DNA of 64,000 nucleotides, from positions 62,001 through 126,000 of the forward strand of contig PNMM01000002.1 in assembly GCA_013823625.1 (NCBI GenBank), written 5' to 3'. Shown here piece after piece: positions 52,801-60,697 of the stretch. A program made the position numbers and the translations under genes. The notes beneath the pieces were generated by a model. The model had not been told where the DNA came from and did no database searches. It worked only from the letters and a program-made list of their open reading frames with translations. How positions within the stretch are numbered: the stretch's first letter is position 1; each line of letters begins with the position of its first letter. The DNA comes from Microbacterium sp. GTDB taxonomy: Bacteria > Actinomycetota > Actinomycetes > Actinomycetales > Microbacteriaceae.

Positions 52801-54375
52801 CTACTCGGTCTCGATGCGCGGGAAGAGCGCCTCAAGAGGCTGGGTCTGCGTGCCCGCGGGCAACTGACCCCACTCGCCCGCGCTCGGGATGCTCTGCTCA
52901 CGCAAGCCGCCGAGCGCACCCTCGGCCCCGAGCGCGCCCCACAACTTCTGGGCGGCCTGGGGCGTCACGGGCGAGAGCAGCACGGCGAGAGCGCGCAGCC
53001 CCTCGGCCGCGGTGTACAGAATCGTGTGGAGGCGCGCCTCCAGAGCCTCGTCTTTCGCGACCTTCCACGGCTCTTGCAGCGTGATGTAGCCGTTGAGCTC
53101 GTCGACGATCGTCCACACAGCCGCGATCGCGTCGTGGATGGCGAAAACGTCGATGGCGCGTTGGGCGGTGACCACGGCATCCGCAACCGTCTTCTGAATA
53201 CCCAGTTCGGCATCCGTCGCCTCACCAGAGGCGGGCACGACGCCATCGCAGTACTTGCCCACCATCGCGATCACGCGCGAAGCGAGGTTGCCGAAGCCGT
53301 TGGCGAGCTCGGCCTGGTAGCGCGCCGCGAGGTCTTCCCAGCTGAACGAGCCGTCTTGGCCAAAGTTGATGGCGCTCATGAAGTAGTAGCGAAAGGCGTC
53401 GCTGCCGAACACGTCAGTGATCTGGTGCGGAGCGATGCCCGTGAGCTTCGACTTCGACATCTTCTCGCCGCCGACGAGCAGCCAGCCGTGGCCGAACACA
53501 CGCGCGGGCGGTTGAAGGTCGGCCGCCATGAGCATCGCCGGCCAGATGACCGCGTGAAAGCGCGCAATGTCTTTGCCGACGAGTTGCACGGCCGGCCAGC
53601 GACGCTCGAAGTTGGCGTCGTCACTGCCCCAGCCGATGGCGCTGATGTAGTTGAGCAGAGCATCGAACCACACGTAGGTGACGTGGCTGTCGTCCCACGG
53701 AATGCGCACACCCCAGTCGAAGCTCTGACGCGAGATCGAGAGGTCGTCGAGGCCGCGCCGCACGAAGCTCATGATCTCGTTGCGCAGGCTCGGCGGCTGA
53801 ATGAAGTCGGGCTGCGATTCGTAGAGGTCGAGCAGTTTCTGCTGAAAGGTGCTGAGCGCGAAGAAGTAGTTCTTCTCCTTGAGCACTTCAATGGGGCGAC
53901 CGTGGATGGCGCACACCTGCTGCCCGACAAACTCGCCCGCGCCCGGCACGAGGTCGTCGGCTTGCTTGTATTCCTCACAGCCGACGCAGTAGTAGCCCTC
54001 GTACTCGCCCTCGGTGATGAATCCGGTGTCGTAGAGCTTTTGCAAGAACTGCTGCACGACCTTTTCGTGCCGCGGCTCGGTCGTGCGAATGAAGTCGTCG
54101 TTGGCGATGTCGATCGTGTCGAGCAGGGGCTTCCAGGCCGAGTCGACGAGCTTGTCGGCCCACTCTTGCGGCGTGACGCCGTTGGCCACGGCCGTGCGCA
54201 GAATCTTCTGGCCGTGCTCGTCGGTTCCGGTGAGCGACCACGTGTCGACGCCCGACTGCCGGTGCCATCGCGCGAGCACGTCGGCGGCCACCTCGGTGTA
54301 GGCGTGCCCGATGTGCGGAACGTCGTTGACGTAAAAGATCGGCGTGGCGATATAGAAGCGGTCGGCTGCGGCCAT
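52801..54375 (-). CDS. metG: Methionyl-tRNA synthetase
   Basis: The 524-residue class I synthetase has HIGHAYTEVAADVLARW (HIGH motif), a zinc-binding insert with CVGCEEY and VCAIHG, KMSKSKLTG (KMSKS) near residue 310 and an alpha-helical anticodon-binding domain. It lacks the C-terminal tRNA-binding domain of longer forms, as in other Actinobacteria. It heads a metG-tatD-rsmA unit with nine-base and overlapping junctions. Confidence 0.97.
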   Translation of the reverse strand: MAAADRFYIATPIFYVNDVPHIGHAYTEVAADVLARWHRQSGVDTWSLTGTDEHGQKILRTAVANGVTPQEWADKLVDSAWKPLLDTIDIANDDFIRTTEPRHEKVVQQFLQKLYDTGFITEGEYEGYYCVGCEEYKQADDLVPGAGEFVGQQVCAIHGRPIEVLKEKNYFFALSTFQQKLLDLYESQPDFIQPPSLRNEIMSFVRRGLDDLSISRQSFDWGVRIPWDDSHVTYVWFDALLNYISAIGWGSDDANFERRWPAVQLVGKDIARFHAVIWPAMLMAADLQPPARVFGHGWLLVGGEKMSKSKLTGIAPHQITDVFGSDAFRYYFMSAINFGQDGSFSWEDLAARYQAELANGFGNLASRVIAMVGKYCDGVVPASGEATDAELGIQKTVADAVVTAQRAIDVFAIHDAIAAVWTIVDELNGYITLQEPWKVAKDEALEARLHTILYTAAEGLRALAVLLSPVTPQAAQKLWGALGAEGALGGLREQSIPSAGEWGQLPAGTQTQPLEALFPRIETE

Positions 54376-54384
54376 AGTGCTGCC

Positions 54385-54390
54385 AGCCTA
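54385..54390 (-). promoter_or_regulatory. -10-like hexamer of metG
   Basis: TAGGCT on the minus strand ends nine bases before the metG ATG. Confidence 0.45.
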
Positions 54391-54416
54391 CCGGCGCGCT
54401 TGGCTCGGTTACGCGG

Positions 54417-54422
54417 TAGCAT
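54417..54422 (+). promoter_or_regulatory. -10-like hexamer of lipoprotein gene 54430
   Basis: TAGCAT ends seven bases before the GTG start, and no ribosome binding site is present. Confidence 0.55.
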
Positions 54423-54429
54423 TGCCCCC

Positions 54430-54975
54430 GTGAGGATCTCTAGGTTCTTCGCAGGGGGTCTCGTGAGCATGGCGGTCGTCGCCACGCTCAGCGGGTGTGT
54501 TGGCGCGCCTCCACTCACGATCTTCGGCGGGCTCGCCGAGCGCTGCTTTGCCACGCAGACAACAACAGAGGGCTATCTCGCCCTCATTGGCATCACCGTG
54601 ACGAATGACACCGGTCGTAGCGTCATTCTTCGGGATGCCCGCGTCATCGAACTCGACAACGCCACGGTCGCCGACATCAGTGTCGTTCCCATGCCGAACG
54701 TCTACTCATCGTTCGGCTTTGCCCCGGGCGGTGAGCTCTCGACCGAGCAAGTGGACCTCTGGCGCGATCGCTCCACCATCGAGGGCACCGTCATCGAGCC
54801 GCGATCGACGGTCGAGATTGTGGTCGAGCTGCACGCGAAGGACTACACCGACTACGCGGGATTGCGCGGCTTGCGCTTGCGGTACGACGACGGCTGGTTC
54901 TCGACCACGAGCGTGGCCGACGCCGCCGTCGGCTTCGTGCCGCCATGGTCGAGGTGCGGCACGTACCTCGACTGA
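54430..54975 (+). CDS. Small putative lipoprotein, unknown (first of three)
   Basis: A 181-residue protein with signal peptide and lipobox LSGC (Cys23), then a beta-rich domain with a Cys at about residue 39 (AERCFATQ) and another near the end (SRCGTYLD), which probably form a disulfide. The segment IGITVTNDTGRSVILRDARVIEL has the look of an Ig-like strand pair and recalls the two lipoproteins at 55723 and 56229. It converges with the MerB-like gene. Confidence 0.75.
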   Translation: MRISRFFAGGLVSMAVVATLSGCVGAPPLTIFGGLAERCFATQTTTEGYLALIGITVTNDTGRSVILRDARVIELDNATVADISVVPMPNVYSSFGFAPGGELSTEQVDLWRDRSTIEGTVIEPRSTVEIVVELHAKDYTDYAGLRGLRLRYDDGWFSTTSVADAAVGFVPPWSRCGTYLD

Positions 54976-54996
54976 GCATCCGGCGCTCGCGGCGGG

Positions 54997-55674
54997 CTAC
55001 GACCAGAACGACGACGGCACTCCGGCGGCCGCGAAGTACTCCGCCGCTTCGGCGGGCTCACGACGCTGGTAGTTCGCATCGAGGCGCCCCGCGTACCAGC
55101 CCCGGGCGAGCCGCCACAGGGTCGAGAGATCGAAGACCGTGCCCTCGGGCTCTGACCGAGCGGCAGTCCACTCATCAATGCAGGCTTGCGAGCAGAAGAT
55201 GCGCTGTTGTTGGCACGTTGCGACGACGTCGTCCCACGCCCGAGCGGCCGGGGTCGCAAAGCGCACGAGTTCTGAGCCAGCCGGCGGCTCGTCGGTGCCC
55301 ACCACCCACGCAAGCGCGCGTTCGCACGCGGGGCACGTCGTGGCGATGAGCACGCGGGGCTCGTGAGGCACGAGGTGAGGAATCGCGAAGGCGTCCCACG
55401 CGCATCCACCCCAATAGAGCGTTGTTGCCCCCATCACGCTAAAGCCGAAGCTCACGCTCGCGAACGGGTGCGCCATCACGATGGATCCGTCGCCATCGAG
55501 CACGACTAATCGCGACGCCGCGAGAGACACCATTGCCGCCTCGAGGTCGTCGGGGCCGACGGCGAGCTCGAGCTGCAGCACCTCACGAGTGGGGGCACGC
55601 CCGGTGTCGGCAAAGTGTCGATAGATGGCGAGGCGCAGGGGTTCAAGCAGCTGCGCTGACGCGTCGTGGGTCAC
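54997..55674 (-). CDS. Organomercurial lyase (MerB)-like protein
   Basis: The 225-residue protein has an N-terminal winged-helix-like part, then the MerB active-site pattern. LYWGGCAWDAFAIPHLV corresponds to WCALDTLIFP in MerB (catalytic Cys96 and Asp99), and RIFCSQACIDEWT supplies the second cysteine (Cys159 region). An extra CPAC pair (ATTCPACERAL) is not in classical MerB and could bind metal. MerB cleaves carbon-mercury bonds; no merA, merR or merT is nearby, so another substrate is possible. Confidence 0.72.
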   Translation of the reverse strand: MTHDASAQLLEPLRLAIYRHFADTGRAPTREVLQLELAVGPDDLEAAMVSLAASRLVVLDGDGSIVMAHPFASVSFGFSVMGATTLYWGGCAWDAFAIPHLVPHEPRVLIATTCPACERALAWVVGTDEPPAGSELVRFATPAARAWDDVVATCQQQRIFCSQACIDEWTAARSEPEGTVFDLSTLWRLARGWYAGRLDANYQRREPAEAAEYFAAAGVPSSFWS

Positions 55675-55680
55675 GTCGCG

Positions 55681-55686
55681 ACGGTA
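55681..55686 (-). promoter_or_regulatory. -10-like hexamer of the MerB-like gene
   Basis: TACCGT on the minus strand ends six bases before the GTG start. Confidence 0.55.
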
Positions 55687-55709
55687 GCACCGGGCCGGCG
55701 GGTTTCGCG

Positions 55710-55715
55710 TAGCGT
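55710..55715 (+). promoter_or_regulatory. -10-like hexamer of lipoprotein gene 55723
   Basis: TAGCGT ends seven bases before the GTG start. It is back to back with the MerB-like gene promoter. Confidence 0.5.
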
Positions 55716-55722
55716 GGCTCTC

Positions 55723-56190
55723 GTGCCGTTCACTCGCCTTGCGCCCGCCCTCGCTGTGTCTGCCGCGGTTGCATTGTTGTTGGCCGGATGCAGCGGGTCG
55801 CCGAGTGATCCGCTCGGCAACCTCTCGGGCTGTCTCGCGGGCGAGTCGGGAACGATCGCCATCGGCGTCTCGAACTCATCAGGCGAGCCCATCGTGATCG
55901 AGGGTGTCGAACTGCTCGAGTCATCGGGCGTCGAGATCACCGACCGCTTTATTGCGATCGATGAGGATGCCCGCTCGACGGCCGTGCTGTTCGAGTCGAG
56001 CGGCCGCGACAGCGTCGGCGGAGTCGACCTCGACCGAACCGCCATCGAGCCGGGCGAAGCGGCCTACGTGGGCGTCGAGGTCGAGCGCACCGGTTCGGCC
56101 GAGGGCCGCGTCGACGGCCTGCTGCTCACGGTCGACGGCGACGAGCAGGGCGCCCCCGTCACGCTCGACCTGCGCGACACCTGCGACTAG
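55723..56190 (+). CDS. Small putative lipoprotein, unknown (second of three)
   Basis: A 155-residue protein with lipobox LAGC (Cys23), then a Cys at about residue 37 (LSGCLAGES) and a final Cys just before the end (RDTCD), a spacing that suggests a disulfide tying the ends of a beta sandwich. IAIGVSNSSGEPIVIEGVELLES matches the strand pattern of its two neighbours. The 38-base gap to the next lipoprotein gene contains that gene's own promoter-like hexamer. Confidence 0.75.
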   Translation: MPFTRLAPALAVSAAVALLLAGCSGSPSDPLGNLSGCLAGESGTIAIGVSNSSGEPIVIEGVELLESSGVEITDRFIAIDEDARSTAVLFESSGRDSVGGVDLDRTAIEPGEAAYVGVEVERTGSAEGRVDGLLLTVDGDEQGAPVTLDLRDTCD

Positions 56191-56216
56191 CTCTCGCGTT
56201 CGCGCCAACCGCCCGT

Positions 56217-56222
56217 TACGGT
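56217..56222 (+). promoter_or_regulatory. -10-like hexamer of lipoprotein gene 56229
   Basis: TACGGT ends six bases before the ATG. Confidence 0.5.
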
Positions 56223-56228
56223 CAGTCC

Positions 56229-56792
56229 ATGGCTCGACGGATGCTCACCATCAGCGTTGCCGCCCTCACACTTGCCCTCTCGGGATGTGCACCAGCGGGC
56301 GGCCTGATGATCGACGGCGGTGCGCCCGACCACGGCCAGACGTCGCAGTGCATGACGATCACAGAGCTCGGGCTTGAAATTGCTTTCGGCGCCAGCGTTC
56401 TCAACGAGAGCGACGCCGGGATCTCGATCACCGACGTGCAATTGCTCGCCAGCAACACTGTGCTCGTGTCGGAGATCGCCATCGCCAACCCGGGGACTGA
56501 CGGACACGGCTGGGGAGTCGTGACGATCGACGATCTGCCAGCCACACTCGTGAACGCGTGGGAATCGCGCACTCCCGCGATTGGTGCAACCATCGCCGCA
56601 GGTGAGCGCGCCTGGCTGCTGATCGTGGCCCGAACGGGAGGGACTCCCCAACAGCCCACCGGCATCCAAGGCGTTCGCGTCGAGTTTGACGGCGCTCCAT
56701 GGCCACGGTCGACCCAGAACAACAACTACTACGGGTTCATCCCTCCCGATGGCGAGTGTGTGATGAGCGATGACGTCGGCAGTGCGCCGTAG
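56229..56792 (+). CDS. Small putative lipoprotein, unknown (third of three)
   Basis: A 187-residue protein with lipobox LSGC (Cys20), an early Cys (TSQCMTI) and a late Cys (DGECVMSD), and ASVLNESDAGISITDVQLLAS as the Ig-like strand pair. The architecture is the same as the lipoproteins at 54430 and 55723, although identity is low. It ends three bases from the convergent rsmI gene. Confidence 0.75.
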   Translation: MARRMLTISVAALTLALSGCAPAGGLMIDGGAPDHGQTSQCMTITELGLEIAFGASVLNESDAGISITDVQLLASNTVLVSEIAIANPGTDGHGWGVVTIDDLPATLVNAWESRTPAIGATIAAGERAWLLIVARTGGTPQQPTGIQGVRVEFDGAPWPRSTQNNNYYGFIPPDGECVMSDDVGSAP

Positions 56793-56795
56793 GGC

Positions 56796-57611
56796 TCAGC
56801 TGCGACGGGCGGCCAGCGCGGCCTCGTAGAGCTCGCGCGTGCCGAGGCCGGTCGCGGCGGCAACAGCGGCAGAAGCATCCTTCAATCGTTCACCTGCTGC
56901 CACGCGGTCGGCGACCTCGGCGAGGGCTGTGGGCAGATCAGATGACCGCGCAGGCGCTCCCTCGATGACGAGCACGATCTCTCCGCGAGCGCCGTGGGCG
57001 AAGCGCTCGGCGAGCTCAGCAAGAGTGCCGCGTGCGATCTCTTCGAACTTCTTCGTGAGCTCACGACAGACGGCCGCCCGGCGATCGGCGCCCATCGCAT
57101 CACGAGCGTCGGCGAGCGCCGCGGCGATGCGGTGCGGAGCCTCAAAGAACACGAGCGTGCGGGGCTCGGCCGCCAGAGCTTTCAGCGCACCGGCCCGACC
57201 CTTGCGCGGCAAGAAGCCTTCGAACACGAAGCGGTCGGTCGGCAGCCCGCTCAGCACGAGGGCAGTGAGCACGGCGCTCGGCCCCGGCAGGGCGGTCACC
57301 GCGACTCCCGCGGCGATTGCGGTCTCCACGAGCACGAATCCGGGGTCACTCACCGAGGGCATGCCGGCATCCGTCAGCACGAGCACATCGGTCTCACGCG
57401 CGAGCTCGACGAGCTCGGCCGACTTCTCCCGCTCGTTGTGTTCGTGCAGCGGCATGAGCTGCGGGCGGTTCTCGACCCCGAGCGCGCGCATGAGGTGCAC
57501 AGCCGTGCGCGTGTCTTCGGCAACGATCACGGTTGCCGACTCGAGCGCCTCAATGAGCCGCCGACTCGCATCGCCGAGATTGCCAATGGGCGTCGCGGCG
57601 AGAACGATCAT
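56796..57611 (-). CDS. rsmI: 16S rRNA (cytidine1402-2'-O)-methyltransferase
   Basis: RsmI methylates the ribose of C1402 in the decoding centre. The 271-residue protein has LAATPIGNLGDASRRLIEAL, AEDTRTAVHLM, LVLTDAGMPSVSDPG and ALPGPSAVLTALVLSGL, followed by FEGFLPRKG, all family hallmarks. ATG 57611 has GGGAGG nearby; the open frame upstream covers the pmt promoter and is not protein-like. Divergence from pmt is conserved in mycobacteria. Confidence 0.95.
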   Translation of the reverse strand: MIVLAATPIGNLGDASRRLIEALESATVIVAEDTRTAVHLMRALGVENRPQLMPLHEHNEREKSAELVELARETDVLVLTDAGMPSVSDPGFVLVETAIAAGVAVTALPGPSAVLTALVLSGLPTDRFVFEGFLPRKGRAGALKALAAEPRTLVFFEAPHRIAAALADARDAMGADRRAAVCRELTKKFEEIARGTLAELAERFAHGARGEIVLVIEGAPARSSDLPTALAEVADRVAAGERLKDASAAVAAATGLGTRELYEAALAARRS

Positions 57612-57671
57612 GCACCCATCCTCCCACCGCGCCTGTGGAGTGAGGGCCGAGCGCGGGGCGGATGCTCGGCC

Positions 57672-57677
57672 TACGAT
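57672..57677 (+). promoter_or_regulatory. -10-like hexamer of pmt
   Basis: TACGAT ends six bases before the GTG start at 57684. Confidence 0.55.
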
Positions 57678-57683
57678 GTTCGA

Positions 57684-59231
57684 GTGAACGATGCTCGGCG
57701 CCGCGTGCTCAGTGTTGCCGTGCCCGCGGCCGTGCTCGGGGTTGCTGCGGCGACGCGACTCATCGGCATTGAGCATCCCGGTGAGCTCGTCTTTGACGAG
57801 ACCTACTACGTGAAAGACGCCGAATCGTTGCGCCAACTCGGCTACGAGGGGCGCTGGCCCGACGGGGCTAACGAACTGTGGGCAGCGGGCACGCCCGGCA
57901 GCCCGAGCGAACTCGCCTCGTTCATCGCGCACCCCCCGCTCGGCAAGTGGATCATCGCCCTCGGCCTCGGCGCACTCGGCCCCGAGAACTCCGCCAGTTG
58001 GCGCCTCGGGACGGCCGTTGCCGGCGTTGTGCTCGTGGGACTCGTCATGCTGCTCGCGCACCTGCTGTTCACGCGGCTCGTGCTCACGGGCATCGCCGGC
58101 CTGCTCATCGCGATCGACGGCAACGCCATCGTGATGAGTCGCGTTGCCCTTCTCGACGGCATCCTCGCCCTGCTCATCGTGCTCGCCGTGATCTTCACCG
58201 TGCTCGACCGGCGGCAGGTGCGCCGCTCGCTCGACGCGTGGCTCGCCGAGAGGCGCGCATCCGACCCACCACGCTCAACAGACTGGGGCCCGGCTTTCTG
58301 GGCCCGGCCCTGGCTCTTTGTCGCCGGCGTCACCTTCGGCCTTGCCACGGGCGTCAAGTGGAGCGCGCTCTACCTGCTCGCCGCCTTTGCCGTGCTCACC
58401 GTCGTCGCCGACGCAATTGACCGCAAGCGTGCCGGAGTCGCGATCTGGTCAAGCGGCACCCTGCTCCGTCAGGCGCCCATCTCGTTCGTGCTCATGATTC
58501 CCGGCGCTCTCGCCGCGCATCTGCTCACGTGGTGGGGCTGGTTCGTCACGAGCGGAGGCTATGGCCGCACGCGTGAGGTCACCGACGAGAACCGCTTGCC
58601 GGGCATCCTGGGCAGCCTGCCCGATGCGCTGCAGAACTGGTGGGAGTACCAGACCGCCATCTACGGCTATCACGTCAACGAGTCGAGCCCGCACAACTAC
58701 GAGGCTCCGGCGATCGGCTGGCCGCTGCTGCTGCGCCCGACCTACATGCACTACAGCGACCTCGGCAACGGCACAGCCGAAGCCATCACGGGCATTCCGA
58801 ACCCGTTCATTTGGTGGGGCTCGGTCGCCGCCGTCATCACGATCATCGGTCTGCTCATTGCGTTCGCGATTCGACGGATGCGCGGCCACACTGGCCCGAC
58901 CCTCCCCGCCGACGGCTGGGCCATCGCCGTCGTGCTTACCGGGGTGTTCGCGGGCTGGCTGCCGTGGCTGCTCTACCCCGAGCGCACGATGTTCTTTTTC
59001 TACACGATCGTCATCACGCCGTTTCTCGTGCTCGCCCTGACGATGCTGCTCGGTCGCGTGCTCGGTCAGCCCGACGACCCCGCTCCGCGGCGCGCGCTCG
59101 GCGCAACCATCGTGCTCGTACTCATGCTGTTCTTGCTCGCCGTGAGTGCGTTCTTTCTGCCGCTGTGGACGGGCATCCCGACCCCGATCGAACTCATTCA
59201 GCTGCGGTACTGGCTACCGACGTGGATCTGA
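57684..59231 (+). CDS. pmt: Protein O-mannosyltransferase (PMT, GT39 family)
   Basis: The enzyme transfers mannose from polyprenyl-phospho-mannose to Ser/Thr of secreted proteins at the membrane. The 515-residue protein has about ten helices, the catalytic Asp-Glu in the first loop (LVFDETYYVKDAESLRQLG), FIAHPPLGKWIIALG, GLATGVKWSALYLL and the C-terminal PMT segment LYPERTMFFFYTIVITPFLVL. The many Ser/Thr/Pro-rich stalks in the phosphate-cluster proteins are plausible substrates, but that link is inference. Confidence 0.93.
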   Translation: MNDARRRVLSVAVPAAVLGVAAATRLIGIEHPGELVFDETYYVKDAESLRQLGYEGRWPDGANELWAAGTPGSPSELASFIAHPPLGKWIIALGLGALGPENSASWRLGTAVAGVVLVGLVMLLAHLLFTRLVLTGIAGLLIAIDGNAIVMSRVALLDGILALLIVLAVIFTVLDRRQVRRSLDAWLAERRASDPPRSTDWGPAFWARPWLFVAGVTFGLATGVKWSALYLLAAFAVLTVVADAIDRKRAGVAIWSSGTLLRQAPISFVLMIPGALAAHLLTWWGWFVTSGGYGRTREVTDENRLPGILGSLPDALQNWWEYQTAIYGYHVNESSPHNYEAPAIGWPLLLRPTYMHYSDLGNGTAEAITGIPNPFIWWGSVAAVITIIGLLIAFAIRRMRGHTGPTLPADGWAIAVVLTGVFAGWLPWLLYPERTMFFFYTIVITPFLVLALTMLLGRVLGQPDDPAPRRALGATIVLVLMLFLLAVSAFFLPLWTGIPTPIELIQLRYWLPTWI

Positions 59232-59268
59232 TCGCGTGAATAGAGGGGTGCACGGAAGGGGTCGGCGC

Positions 59269-60522
59269 CTACCCCCGCCGCCGGTACACCGCCCGGCGCA
59301 GCAGCCATTCGGCCGGGCCCGACCGGTTGACCGCCGCCAGAGTGTTCGCGATCACGAGAGTGGCGAGCCACGTGATGACGGCAATCTGGGTGGCCTCGGC
59401 GACGCTCGCGGTCGCGCCGAGCCCGAACCCGTAGGGCGCGAACACGATGACGAAGACGAGCGACTGGGTGAGGTACCCGCTGAGCGACCGCTGCCCGAGG
59501 GCCGCGAACATTCGTGAGATCGGCCCGCGCGGCTTGGCCATGGGGCTGCCGAGCTCACGGCCAGGGCCGCGCCCGCCCACGATGAGGGCGATGAGCGCCA
59601 CGTAGGCGGCACCGCCGACGGCTCCCGTGGCCGCGTGCAGCATTGCCGCAAAGGGCTCGACGACAGGCGCCAGCTCGATCGCGCCCAGCAGGGCGAGGGC
59701 GATCGGAAGGGCACCGAGCACCGACACGGGAATGCCGATACCTGCGACGAGCAGAAGCGCGCGCCGATGCTTGAGCGGCTGCTCGAGTACGCGGTATCGC
59801 GCTGCCCACATGCCCAAGATCATCGGGGCGAGCAAACCGAGTCCGCCGAAAGGTACCGAGAGCATTCCGAGCGTCCACTCGCCGAGGCGCGCGAGCACCG
59901 CAAGCGGGTAGGTTTCGGCGCCCGCCGAGTTGAAGAGCGCCGCGCTCGGGGTGGAGATACCGCCGTCGCCGAACTGGGTCAGCAACCCGCTGAGCCCCTC
60001 GAGGGCACCAACGAGGATCAGGAATCCGAACGACAACCAGCCGACGATCGCGAGCGTGCGCCCCGAGGCCCGAATGAGCAACACGAGCGCGAGGCCGAGC
60101 AGACCATAGGTGCCGAGAATGTCGCCGAAGAACAACAGCACACCGTGAGCGGCACCGAAGACGATGAGCCACGCATTGCGGCGCAACAGCAAACGGCGCG
60201 CGTCGGGCCACTCGGTTCCGCGCGCCTGCTCGCGCGTGAGCAACTGCGTGAGGCCATAGCCGAAGAGCAGTGCGAAGAGCGGGTAGCTGCGGTTGTCGGC
60301 AAGGGTCGCCACGAGGGCATTGACCCAGGGGTCGGCCGTGGCGTCCGTCACCGGCTTGAAGAGCAAACCGAGTTCGCGGCCATACAAGAAGAAGGGCACG
60401 TTGGCCACAGCAATGCCGAGCAGCACGAGGCCGCGGGCAATGTCGGGCGCAAGAGCGCGATCGGCCCTCGCGGTCGGGGCCTGGGGCGATGGCAGGGGTG
60501 CGGGCTGAGCATCCGTCGTCAT
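59269..60522 (-). CDS. DUF418 domain-containing membrane protein
   Basis: The 417-residue protein has about ten transmembrane helices. RALAPDIARGLVLLGIAVANVPFFL at the start and the C-terminal DUF418 region SLSGYLTQSLVFVIVFAPYGFGL and GPAEWLLRRAVYRR match the YeiB/DUF418 family, which resembles acyltransferase-3 membrane proteins. The substrate is unknown. It converges with pmt. Confidence 0.9.
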   Translation of the reverse strand: MTTDAQPAPLPSPQAPTARADRALAPDIARGLVLLGIAVANVPFFLYGRELGLLFKPVTDATADPWVNALVATLADNRSYPLFALLFGYGLTQLLTREQARGTEWPDARRLLLRRNAWLIVFGAAHGVLLFFGDILGTYGLLGLALVLLIRASGRTLAIVGWLSFGFLILVGALEGLSGLLTQFGDGGISTPSAALFNSAGAETYPLAVLARLGEWTLGMLSVPFGGLGLLAPMILGMWAARYRVLEQPLKHRRALLLVAGIGIPVSVLGALPIALALLGAIELAPVVEPFAAMLHAATGAVGGAAYVALIALIVGGRGPGRELGSPMAKPRGPISRMFAALGQRSLSGYLTQSLVFVIVFAPYGFGLGATASVAEATQIAVITWLATLVIANTLAAVNRSGPAEWLLRRAVYRRRG

Positions 60523-60528
60523 GCAGGC

Positions 60529-60534
60529 ATCGTA
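60529..60534 (-). promoter_or_regulatory. -10-like hexamer of the DUF418 gene
   Basis: TACGAT on the minus strand ends six bases before the ATG at 60522. Confidence 0.55.
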
Positions 60535-60697
60535 TTATTACTATGTCGCTTTTCGCAAGATGGTGCGCACTTGAACGGCGACGGTTGCACCCCTAGTGAT
60601 TCGCGTTCGCAAAACGTAGGGTGAGAGCACTGTCGTAGTTGATCGCAGTGCGTCGCTTGGAACTCCCCTTTGCCCGCTCCCGTCATAAAGGTTGCTC

